From Roseateles sp. (GTDB taxonomy: Bacteria > Pseudomonadota > Gammaproteobacteria > Burkholderiales > Burkholderiaceae_C), in the NCBI GenBank assembly GCA_015657635.1, contig JACDQM010000012.1:1-40938 (forward strand): a stretch of 40,938 nt of DNA. Direction: 5' to 3'. Position numbers and translations under genes: made by a program. Positions 16,785 to 24,250 of the stretch are shown piece by piece (position 1 is the first letter of the stretch; each line of letters begins with the position of its first letter). The notes under the pieces are model-generated. The model worked only from the letters and a program-made list of their open reading frames with translations. It searched no databases and was not told the DNA's origin.

Positions 16785-17279
16785 ATGGAAGCAATCGAGA
16801 GCATTAGATCGGGTCGGGACTTGATCCTGGTGCTTGGCTGCGTTGCCAGCAGTGGAGTACCTTGTGACTCACCACTTCTCGCTGCCATTCCACTGCGGCC
16901 AGAGATCTTGCGGCGGGTCGCGGAGCTGACTCGTATCTGCGAGAAACATGATCTTGTTAGCGTCACTGACACGAGCCTTGGCTTGGTGCCGTATTGGGAC
17001 TTTCCTGAGACCTCGGCGGGTCACAGGCTCCCTACGGATCTGTCGTGCACCTGGACCGCTGCGGGGACGCTCCACTACATCACGCTCTATGGGCGCCTTC
17101 CTGACGAAGAGCTTGCGTACGAGCTGGCACATACAGTGATGTTCGATATGACAGAGTGGCCGCGCCTGGCTCGCAGTAGGCTGCGCTGGGACCTACGAGG
17201 GCACGACGATGATCCTTATGAGGAAGACGGGCTGCATAGGCGCATCCTCGGTCGGGCGACGTACTTGTTCGGGAGCTAA
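16785..17279 (+). CDS. Hypothetical protein of the unknown cluster
   Basis: This is a 164-aa protein from the ATG at 16785. An earlier in-frame ATG at 16719 adds 22 residues that look non-coding. Neither start has a clear ribosome site. Segments include SGRDLILVLGCVASSGVPCD, CTWTAAGTLHYITLYGRLPD and the acidic HDDDPYEEDG near the end. The Thr-Trp...Leu-His-Tyr strand pattern suggests an alpha/beta fold. No known catalytic motif is visible and I do not recognise the family. It sits between two other plus-strand genes of unknown function, so a shared role is likely by context only. Confidence 0.6.
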   Translation: MEAIESIRSGRDLILVLGCVASSGVPCDSPLLAAIPLRPEILRRVAELTRICEKHDLVSVTDTSLGLVPYWDFPETSAGHRLPTDLSCTWTAAGTLHYITLYGRLPDEELAYELAHTVMFDMTEWPRLARSRLRWDLRGHDDDPYEEDGLHRRILGRATYLFGS

Positions 17280-17453
17280 ACGTGCCTCGAGGTGTGAGGC
17301 GACCTGGCGTCATGAGTTCCGTGGCATCGATGCATTTGCCTTCGCTGAGTCACCGCCTTGTTGGGCCAGGCAGACCTTCAGGTGATCTCTCAACAAGGGC
17401 CCAGGTGGCCCATATGCCGGATCGCTTCCGGCCGCACGCAAGGGAAGGTAAAT

Positions 17454-18350
17454 ATGGCCAGAGACGCTAGGGCACTGATATCTGCGACTCAGCTGATGCA
17501 GCTTGATGGTGGGGCAGAAGTCTTCGTTGTGCGGACCTTGCTCGCGCACCCAGACCCTGCGTCGGCGGGGTATGAAGAAGAGCACAGCCTGTGCCTTCTC
17601 GTCTTAGTGAGTCCGGACGAGTGGGCCAGGCGCAAGATGCGGGCCGAGTTAGCGATGTATATCGGAGCCCAGTGCTTGATCACGCAGCATCCCGGCGAGA
17701 CTTGGGCGGAGTCGGTCCAGCATTCGCTGACGCAGTATTCCTCCGCGTTTACTGACGTTGTTGTGGCTTTGCCGGACTATTCAAATCAGGCCGCACGGCA
17801 AGTTGGACACCTACTTAATGGCTTGAGGTCTGCAGGACATCATGTGCTTTGCACAGCGCTCGCTGTAGCTGCGCGACCAGGGGAGTGGTCTTGTCTTGAT
17901 GATGCTGTTGGGTTTGTCAGCGCGCAGGGCATGTCGCCTTCGGAGTGCGCCATCTGGCTTCATGCGGGGTTGGCGCAACTCTCCGCGCCGATGCTTATCG
18001 AGTGTGTTTCGGACCATGAGCTGGCCTTGGTGTGGGGCGACTCCTCGCGGCCTGCTCTCTTGACCATAGCCCACAGTTCAAGTCTGGCTGACCTCGGTGC
18101 CGACAAGGGAACGCACGCGACGCATGGAGTCGAAGCAGCCTTGGGGCAGGTGGCGGTCTTCTTACTTGGAAGTGTGCGCTTGAGTGACTACCGCGCACTC
18201 GTCAGGTCACTCAGAGGAATAGGGATTCACAGCGCGGCGATTGTGGCTCCAGCGGGGCTAATCGTATCGAACGAATCGGCAGGTGGCCTTACTTGTGTGA
18301 TCGTCCGAGGTGAGCGCCTGTTGGAGACTGAATCACCCCGGCTTCTGTAG
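17454..18350 (+). CDS. Hypothetical alpha/beta protein, last gene of the unknown cluster
   Basis: This is a 298-aa protein. I choose the ATG at 17454 because GGAAGG stands just upstream; the frame extends back to 17358 without a ribosome site. It contains long runs of hydrophobic strands alternating with helices: FTDVVVALPDYSNQAARQVG, then GHHVLCTALAVAARPGEW, later HGVEAALGQVAVFLLGSVRL. This layout suggests a Rossmann-like or tubulin-like alpha/beta fold, but I see no GxGxxG, P-loop or GGGTG nucleotide signature. No membrane span or signal peptide is present. Its stop lies 13 bases from the stop of the convergent EndA gene. Family unknown. Confidence 0.6.
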   Translation: MARDARALISATQLMQLDGGAEVFVVRTLLAHPDPASAGYEEEHSLCLLVLVSPDEWARRKMRAELAMYIGAQCLITQHPGETWAESVQHSLTQYSSAFTDVVVALPDYSNQAARQVGHLLNGLRSAGHHVLCTALAVAARPGEWSCLDDAVGFVSAQGMSPSECAIWLHAGLAQLSAPMLIECVSDHELALVWGDSSRPALLTIAHSSSLADLGADKGTHATHGVEAALGQVAVFLLGSVRLSDYRALVRSLRGIGIHSAAIVAPAGLIVSNESAGGLTCVIVRGERLLETESPRLL

Positions 18351-18363
18351 ACACCTCTGAACA

Positions 18364-19164
18364 TCAACCAACACCACACTCTCGACCCCAAATGCGCTGA
18401 GCGAGGCTCGGTTGCTCCACAAAAGGATTTCGATTTCCCTGGAACCTTGCAACAACCTCATGCCGCTCGCGCTCAGCAGCGGTGGTCGGAAAGCGCTGAT
18501 GCCACCGCAACAGAACACAGAGGTTCCCCAGGTTAGGCTCTCCATCCCGAGTTAAGCGCCGCACCAACTCCAGGTTCGGCGTCTTGTCTCCCAGCGGATC
18601 ACCTTCGTAGCGGACCGCGACGTACATCAGCATGCGCGCTACTTGCCCCTTTGCTGCGTCGCTCGGCTCCCAAGTTGCGGATGCGCCTTTGCCCCGTCGA
18701 GATGCGCACTCAGGGTAAGACTGACCACCAACATCGAAGTCGAGATTCCCACGGACAGAGTTGCAGCGAACGAGTTCAGCTGCCACATGGTGCGCATCTG
18801 TGTGGGCCCATTGATCCCGGCGCGGAAACGCTTTGGACTTCGGCCAGACATGCTCTCGGTTCCACTTCTGATCACAGCTTGACGGCGCTTTGCCTTCGGT
18901 GCACTCAGCGGGGATGGCGCGCCGGCTGTAGATGCCAACCACATGATGCACCTTGGCCGGGTGCCGGTCGGCTTCCTTGAGGACATCCCAGAGATCTCGG
19001 TAGCTCAACGGTCGATGGCCGCGGGCAGAGATTGTTGAAACCGCGCGCTTGAGCTCTTGGCCCTCAAGTCGCCCTAGCGTGGCGTAGGGATCGGCGGCGG
19101 CCGTTGCGGGGGTCACCGCGGAGATCACCGCAAAAAGAGCAGCGGGCAAGCATCGGGCAGGCAT
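18364..19164 (-). CDS. Secreted endonuclease I family protein (EndA/NucM-like)
   Basis: This is a 266-aa protein with a Sec signal peptide (LPAALFAVISAVTPATAAA, cleaved near residue 24), so it acts in the periplasm or outside. The mature enzyme shows the Endonuclease_1 catalytic signature: NREHVWPKSKAF with the beta-beta-alpha-metal His, then AHTDAHHVAA and CNSVRGNLDF. The family cuts DNA and RNA non-specifically with Mg2+. Length and motif set agree with a complete enzyme. The start is an ATG at 19164 without a strong ribosome site. The PP2C/vWA/kinase operon lies 298 bases upstream on the same strand, but the gap makes a shared transcript uncertain. Confidence 0.85.
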   Translation of the reverse strand: MPARCLPAALFAVISAVTPATAAADPYATLGRLEGQELKRAVSTISARGHRPLSYRDLWDVLKEADRHPAKVHHVVGIYSRRAIPAECTEGKAPSSCDQKWNREHVWPKSKAFPRRDQWAHTDAHHVAAELVRCNSVRGNLDFDVGGQSYPECASRRGKGASATWEPSDAAKGQVARMLMYVAVRYEGDPLGDKTPNLELVRRLTRDGEPNLGNLCVLLRWHQRFPTTAAERERHEVVARFQGNRNPFVEQPSLAQRIWGRECGVG

Positions 19165-19462
19165 TCAAACAGTAATGGAGTTAGCGAGAACGGCGACTCT
19201 GTACGCCCATGGCCGACCGGCGATGCGACTGCTGTGCAGCGCTTGCCGTCGTTCGCGGCCGGATTGGGTGCGGCAGCTATGTGCCCATAGGAGCCGTTGG
19301 CCCACCGGGTGTCTGGCTAACCGGGGCGATTCAACATTGATTTCACGCGGGGTACAAATGTCCAACGTTTGACGACGCGCCCCAGGAGAAAGCAGTTGAT
19401 GCACTTCGCGGCCACCATACAGCGCGTTTGCGTAGTCCGAATTGCTTGCCATTCGCTTTCCT
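19165..19462. other. Intergenic space between PP2C and EndA genes
   Basis: 298 bases with no recognisable gene. It should hold the EndA promoter if that gene is transcribed separately. Confidence 0.35.
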
Positions 19463-20221
19463 TCATTCCAAGATGCTCAAGAGGGCTAGGGAGCAATCGT
19501 CCGAGCTCTTCTTTGCGAATGAACCTTCTAGGTTGCCGATCAAGATGCTCTTGATCTTCTTCCGGGAGACAGTCGCGTTCCACTCAATGAGCTTTGATAT
19601 GGCTGCAGCAGGTTTGCCGGACTGCTTGTCGTACAGACTTTCAGCACTGCCGTCGCTCATCAGTGCGTAGCCCGAAGTTCTTGTGTCCAACTCACCGTGA
19701 AGCAGGCGAAGCCGGTCTACCGCCAAGTTGTCGGTGACGAAAACAGTGGTGTTCGCGTACTCCCCGTTTTCAGGGTGCGAAAGCGTCTGCGTGTTGCCCT
19801 CCTGGTCAACTTGGGCGATGACGCCATCACCCAGATGTCCAGCAATGAAACGTCCTCGCTTGTGCGCAACGAACAGAAGTGTTGAAGCAAGGTCACTCAC
19901 TTCGCAAGCTAGTTTGGTTGCTTCAACCCGTATCGCCGCCATTAGGCGTTGATGGATGTATTGCTGGGCAGTCCCGTTACCAAGCTCGCACAATCCGTAG
20001 ATGCGGTCGAAATTGGCTTCAAGCATCACCAGCGAAGCTTGAACCACGGCCTCGGCTCCGATCTCTGACCGTTTGCGAGAGCCTGCACCGTCAGCAAGCG
20101 CTATGCAGGCCATCGTCGTAGTTCGGCGGCCAGCGGTGAAGTCTTGGCAGGGCGAATGCGTCGCCGCATGTGACTTTCCAACGACCTGGGCGCTGGCAAC
20201 CCTGTACGGATTCTTTGGCAT
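19463..20221 (-). CDS. PP2C-type protein phosphatase of a TerY-P triad
   Basis: This 252-aa protein starts at the ATG at 20221 (GGA five bases upstream; a TTG at 20230 is possible). It shows the PP2C metal-binding motifs in order: ACIALADGAGS near residue 45, FIAGHLGDG near 130, YALMSDGSAES near 190 and a final SSDDCSLALL with the C-terminal Asp. It should dephosphorylate Ser/Thr residues using two Mn2+/Mg2+ ions. It is the last gene of a kinase-vWA-phosphatase operon, following the vWA gene by 13 bases. In TerY-P triads such phosphatases oppose the kinase and tune a stress or defence response. That role is family knowledge; the motifs are seen here. Confidence 0.85.
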   Translation of the reverse strand: MPKNPYRVASAQVVGKSHAATHSPCQDFTAGRRTTTMACIALADGAGSRKRSEIGAEAVVQASLVMLEANFDRIYGLCELGNGTAQQYIHQRLMAAIRVEATKLACEVSDLASTLLFVAHKRGRFIAGHLGDGVIAQVDQEGNTQTLSHPENGEYANTTVFVTDNLAVDRLRLLHGELDTRTSGYALMSDGSAESLYDKQSGKPAAAISKLIEWNATVSRKKIKSILIGNLEGSFAKKSSDDCSLALLSILE

Positions 20222-20234
20222 CGATTCCAAGAGC

Positions 20235-20909
20235 CTAGACCTTGCCCCACGCCTGAATGCCGGCGACGTCCAGTTCGACCGACTCTCCTGGCATCGACTG
20301 AGAGACGCGTGACACGCTACGGCTCAGCCAAGTGAAGAACTCTCGGAAATTCAACCCCTGAAGGCGCAGCGGCGGACGACTCGGAGATAGTGTGGCCAAC
20401 TTCGTCATGTTCGCTGCCTCACCGATTCCAATAGGGAAGACGGTCAACTTCTTGCTTGAGACAAGCGAGTTGATGCGACTGGCAGCAGCGGAAATTTCAT
20501 CGGTCGGTTCGCCATCAGTCATAACGACCATCCATGGCTGGTAGTAGTCAACCCCAGCTCGCTTGTAGTCTTCCTTGCGAGCCTCAAGCAAGTCCAAGCC
20601 CATGATGACGCCAGCACCCATCGGAGTCGCTCCGTCGGCTGAAAGCGCCGGAATTGACTGATGTTCGACTGACATGAAGTCCAGCGCTTTTGATACCGAT
20701 GCACCGAACGTGACGATGCAAATCTCTGCGGCGTACTGAGCAACATCGTCAGCACGAATGGCATCGAAGAACAACCTGACGCCGTCGTTCAGCTCCCTGA
20801 TGGGCGCCCCCGCCATTGAGCCGCTGACGTCCAGTACCAAGCAAATTGGCACGCGGGCCGTCGGGTTCTCAACTAGATCTTCTTGCCGAAGTAGGTATTT
20901 GTCTTCCAT
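20235..20909 (-). CDS. TerY-like von Willebrand factor A protein
   Basis: This is a 224-aa cytosolic vWA-domain protein. The MIDAS metal site is complete: DVSGSM (D-x-S-x-S, residues about 27-32), the Thr of DGATPMG near residue 93, and MTDGEPTDE near residue 130. The ATG at 20909 has a strong AGGGAGAG ribosome site. It lies 40 bases after the kinase gene and 13 before the phosphatase start, in the order kinase, vWA, PP2C that characterises TerY-phosphorylation triads. The domain probably acts as the protein-binding switch between kinase and phosphatase. No C-terminal zinc ribbon is visible on this protein. Confidence 0.85.
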   Translation of the reverse strand: MEDKYLLRQEDLVENPTARVPICLVLDVSGSMAGAPIRELNDGVRLFFDAIRADDVAQYAAEICIVTFGASVSKALDFMSVEHQSIPALSADGATPMGAGVIMGLDLLEARKEDYKRAGVDYYQPWMVVMTDGEPTDEISAAASRINSLVSSKKLTVFPIGIGEAANMTKLATLSPSRPPLRLQGLNFREFFTWLSRSVSRVSQSMPGESVELDVAGIQAWGKV

Positions 20910-20949
20910 CGCTCTCTCCCTCTACTGGTGGGCGTGCGCCCCGAACACA

Positions 20950-22863
20950 TCACTTGAAAATTGCGCGCAACAGGCTGCCAAGCAAGCCTCCAAGCCCGCG
21001 AGATGACTGGGTTGAAGAACTCGATCTGTTTGCCGGCCTCGGCGAACCTGTAGTTGTTCGATGAGTCCGTCGAGGTTGTCTCGGGGGGATCCAACCCGTT
21101 GTCGATCTAGCTGTGTTGCCATAGCCGGATGATTGGCCGGTGTACTGTTCAGTTGTTCGCTTGCTTTGCCGTGCCAGATTTTCAACACGGACCCTGTTGG
21201 CACATTCCGCGCACCATACAGATTTGCCCTCGGCAGTCATCTTCTCAACTCTCCGTTTTGAGGCCGTGAAGCTGACCGAGCACTTTGCGCATGGGATCTG
21301 AACTGGGTCCCTCACTTGGAATGCCAGTGGGAACATTTCGTTCGGCAAGCTGCCACGTTCAAGCCGGTTTCGATAGTTGACAAGCAGTGAAGTCCACTCA
21401 TCAACCCCGGTGCGCTTGTCTTCTCTGAATGTGTTGAAGAACGCCTCCCTGATCGGGTTCGGAAGATTCGCCCAGATGAATTGCCAAGTTCCTTGAGGCG
21501 CGGTCTTGCCTGATACCTCGGGGTTCTCCTTGCCGTTTTCCTTGAAATACCTGTACGGAAAGTTTTTTGACTTGATGTTCTCTGCCGGGGACCCTCCGCC
21601 TTGCTGCGAATAGGGAGGTTTTCCAGGGAACAAGATCATGAAGATCATGGTGGCAACAGCGAATAGCTCTTGGTCCACAGTTCGCAGGAACTCTGCGTAA
21701 TTCTTCCCCTGAATCTCGGTGGGCGTGAAGTTCACCGTGCCGACCGGGCAGGGGAAGTTCTCGATCTGGAAGCTGTCCGTATCCACCATCCAAACAGTCG
21801 TGCTGTCCTCTGTGACCAAGAGGTTCATCGGATTGATGTCGCCGACGATGATGTTGAGACTGTGGAGGAAGCAGATGTGGTCGATGAATGTTCCCGCAAC
21901 ATTGACCAAGTCTCGCCGACTCCAGTTGGGGAATGTTTTCTCCAACTTGGGTTTGACGAACATTGCCGACTGCATGGTGAATCCAGTCGCCCGGGGCATC
22001 AGATAACCAACGAATTCACCAGCGCAGTTCGTCACAATTTCCGTTGGCCAGCAGATGCCGGGCCGGTCGATACGCCGACTTACCATCAGCTGTATCTTCT
22101 TTTGCTTCAACGTGGTCAGTCGATTGAGGTGGTAGATCTTGCAGACGTGCCCCGCCAGTTCTGTCTCGTAGATCGAGCCTTCGCCTCCCGCGCTAATCAA
22201 CTTGCCAAGCCGGAATTCATGCCCGGTTGAAAGTTTGGCCACCTCGCCTGGCCCAGGGATGCTGCCCACAGAAATAGGCGCATCCACTTCATTGATGGGC
22301 GTCGTGCAAACCGCGAATCTTTTGGGAACTGGCGGGCTCGCAGTTGCCTGTTGATTCTGGAGTCCTGTAGACATCTGCTGCCGAGCATTTGGCCCGCGTT
22401 GCCGCGTGGGCGACTGCTCAGGACCGGTCCAAAAGGCTACGTTGACGCCCAAAGCCTCAGCTCGTACCTTCATGCCGTTATCCCGAGTTATCAGGACCAT
22501 TTTGTAGGCCTTGGCTAGCTCGATGATCTTGGCATCATTGTTGGAGCGCGCACGAAATGCGTCCCTTCCAACAAGAAACACGGGGCCATCCTTGAACGGG
22601 AACTGCGTCAAGAGATCTTCGCCCTGCAACGCCTCGCCAGTTGGCATGGCCAGGAGCTTGCTAGGAGGGGCACGATTGAACTCTCGAAAGATCATTCGAG
22701 CGTTCATGTTTACTTGGGAATTTCCGGACTTGTTGAAGTCAAGTTCGTCGAGCACGGTGCTCGTTAGAAAAGGCAAGCCACCTTTGTGCCGGATTCGAGC
22801 CAACACATCAGGATCGTCAAGCAACACGCATGTATCGACAAGGACCTTCGCCGGGTCTTGCAT
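20950..22863 (-). CDS. PIN nuclease-protein kinase fusion with C-terminal zinc ribbon
   Basis: This 637-aa protein has three parts. Residues 1-145 are a PIN RNase domain of the PhoH-linked type, with acidic residues Asp10 (VLVDTCVLLDD), Glu40 (VLDEL), Asp110 (NNDAKIIELA) and Asp128 (ITRDNG) all present. Residues 220-480 are a Ser/Thr kinase: Gly-rich loop AGGEGSIYE, Lys242 in VCKIYH, catalytic loop HSLNIIVGDINPMNLLV (Asp342, Asn347), DTD in place of DFG at 361, and a TPTEIQG segment at the APE position. Residues 525-554 hold two CxxC pairs, and a Ser/Arg-rich tail follows. The ATG at 22863 has a good ribosome site. It heads the vWA-PP2C operon. Kinase control of the nuclease is an inference. 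Confidence 0.85.
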   Translation of the reverse strand: MQDPAKVLVDTCVLLDDPDVLARIRHKGGLPFLTSTVLDELDFNKSGNSQVNMNARMIFREFNRAPPSKLLAMPTGEALQGEDLLTQFPFKDGPVFLVGRDAFRARSNNDAKIIELAKAYKMVLITRDNGMKVRAEALGVNVAFWTGPEQSPTRQRGPNARQQMSTGLQNQQATASPPVPKRFAVCTTPINEVDAPISVGSIPGPGEVAKLSTGHEFRLGKLISAGGEGSIYETELAGHVCKIYHLNRLTTLKQKKIQLMVSRRIDRPGICWPTEIVTNCAGEFVGYLMPRATGFTMQSAMFVKPKLEKTFPNWSRRDLVNVAGTFIDHICFLHSLNIIVGDINPMNLLVTEDSTTVWMVDTDSFQIENFPCPVGTVNFTPTEIQGKNYAEFLRTVDQELFAVATMIFMILFPGKPPYSQQGGGSPAENIKSKNFPYRYFKENGKENPEVSGKTAPQGTWQFIWANLPNPIREAFFNTFREDKRTGVDEWTSLLVNYRNRLERGSLPNEMFPLAFQVRDPVQIPCAKCSVSFTASKRRVEKMTAEGKSVWCAECANRVRVENLARQSKRTTEQYTGQSSGYGNTARSTTGWIPPRQPRRTHRTTTGSPRPANRSSSSTQSSRGLGGLLGSLLRAIFK

Positions 22864-23237
22864 TCTTCTTTCTCCCTTGCACCTGGGCGCGCCACATTAT
22901 TACGGGCTACGCGGTCCAATTAAACACTAACCGACAGACGACGAAGCGTTTGGTGCCCAGCATTTCGGGGAATCGGAAAAACTTCACAAGTTCGTTCGAG
23001 GCTATGACGAGCGCAACCTACTCAGGATCCGAGTGTTCCTTGTTCTCCGACCGTACAAAGACACAGGCCAGGGCTGCTTCCAACGATGGTCGGCACGGTA
23101 CGGCGGACGACTCAGCGCCGTCGACGTGCTGCAGCGGTCCGGATTCATTGAAGCTTTTTTATGCGGGCAGCGCAGACAGCGTTCGCTACTAACAATTCAA
23201 ATACTCGAATCCCGAAGCGCACCGCGGCGTCGTGTCG
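22864..23237. other. Intergenic stretch, nothing recognised
   Basis: This contains the promoter region of the kinase operon, which reads leftwards. Short plus-strand frames near 23033-23200 look non-coding. Confidence 0.35.
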
Positions 23238-23451
23238 CTACCGCTTCTTGCGTTCTTCGCCACTACCGCGATCCCGCCACAGGCTGGGGCTCACCAACCC
23301 AGTTGGGGCTGCGTGCGTCTTCACGAATATGGGCGCTGGCTTGGACAGGCCCTCTGCGCTGGCTGCCTTGACCATGGCCTCGATACTGGACTCTGGCGGA
23401 CGGTAGCTCTGCAGCGATCTCCGTCTGTAGGGCCCTGGCTACCGCACTCAC
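23238..23451 (-). pseudogene. Small frameshifted gene downstream of the 209-aa gene
   Basis: A GTG at 23451 overlaps the stop of the upstream gene by four bases (GTGA) and opens with SAVARALQTEIAAEL. The protein-like character then switches to another frame reading SSIEAMVKAASAEGLSKPAP, followed by IFVKTHAAPTG, ending in a basic tail at TAG 23238-23240. The change of frame occurs near 23400-23410. The two halves together would make about 70 residues. I interpret it as a small coupled gene broken by a frameshift. No slippery heptamer is visible, so programmed shifting is less likely. The family is not recognised. Confidence 0.4.
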
Positions 23452-24077
23452 GGTGTCATGCGTATACGGCCAGGTAACGGCAGCCAGGTTTGATCGCCTA
23501 GGTCGTTTGGCACGTCGTCCGGATAGTCCTCGGGGTAAGCCTCTGGCTCTTGCGAGCGGTCTTCGTCCGGCACTTCGAAGGCCTCAGCGTTCACAGGGGG
23601 CATGCCGGCGTGGCTGTTGCGGCTTGCGTCAACTTCAAGGCGACGGTTGCCCGTAGACACCTTGAAGCTGCGGGCGCTGCCGATGCTTCTGATGCTTCCG
23701 ATGCCGCTGGATCCTAGCGGAGGTGTGGGGCGCTTGCGGAGCAAGACCCAATGCACTTCCGCGCGCTCGATCAACCAAGCGAGGACGGCCCCGCGGTCGT
23801 CGCTAGTGATGGGCCTGTCGGTCGGTACGAAGACGGTGAGTGCGTGCGGCGCATAGACCCGCAGCCCACGCTCCACCGCAAAGTCTGCAAGGTCTTGTTT
23901 GAACTGGCGTTTCTCGACCTCGGTGAGGCTATGGGTCAGGATGCTCATGACCCAGGAGGCTGGGCAGCTCATCAACTGCGCGAGGCTCGGTGGCCGACAG
24001 TCACGGTAGCTGTCGCGACTACGGGTGAATCGGGCTGCGGCTTGCGCATCCGGGTTGCGTCTGAAAGCTGAATTCAT
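23448..24077 (-). CDS. Hypothetical protein, distant YggL/DUF469-like segment
   Basis: This is a 209-aa protein with an ATG at 24077 and AGGA seven bases upstream. Residues about 45-110 read LADFAVERGLRVY, then RPITSDDRGAVLAWLIERAE and VHWVLLRKR. This order of a helix ending ERGL, a strand, S-DDR-V--WL and a final strand recalls YggL/DUF469 ribosome-binding proteins, but the match is weak and the usual DAW ending is missing. The C-terminal third is acidic and low in complexity (EDYPDDVPND). A small frameshifted gene overlaps its stop. The integrase gene lies 173 bases upstream (minus strand) and may share the locus. Function unknown. Confidence 0.5.
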   Translation of the reverse strand: MNSAFRRNPDAQAAARFTRSRDSYRDCRPPSLAQLMSCPASWVMSILTHSLTEVEKRQFKQDLADFAVERGLRVYAPHALTVFVPTDRPITSDDRGAVLAWLIERAEVHWVLLRKRPTPPLGSSGIGSIRSIGSARSFKVSTGNRRLEVDASRNSHAGMPPVNAEAFEVPDEDRSQEPEAYPEDYPDDVPNDLGDQTWLPLPGRIRMTP

Positions 24078-24250
24078 TGGGTGTCCTTGGGTTCGAGAGG
24101 CACTCCGCCAATCGCAGGCATGAGTGCGCCCTCACGACCATCGTTCGGTCATGTCAGGGGTGACGGGGTTCCGCCGGAAGGTGCTTTGAATGGCTTGCGA
24201 GCAGCGCTCCGCCAGCCCGGCTTAGGAAGCGGCTCGCTTAAGAGCTCAAC

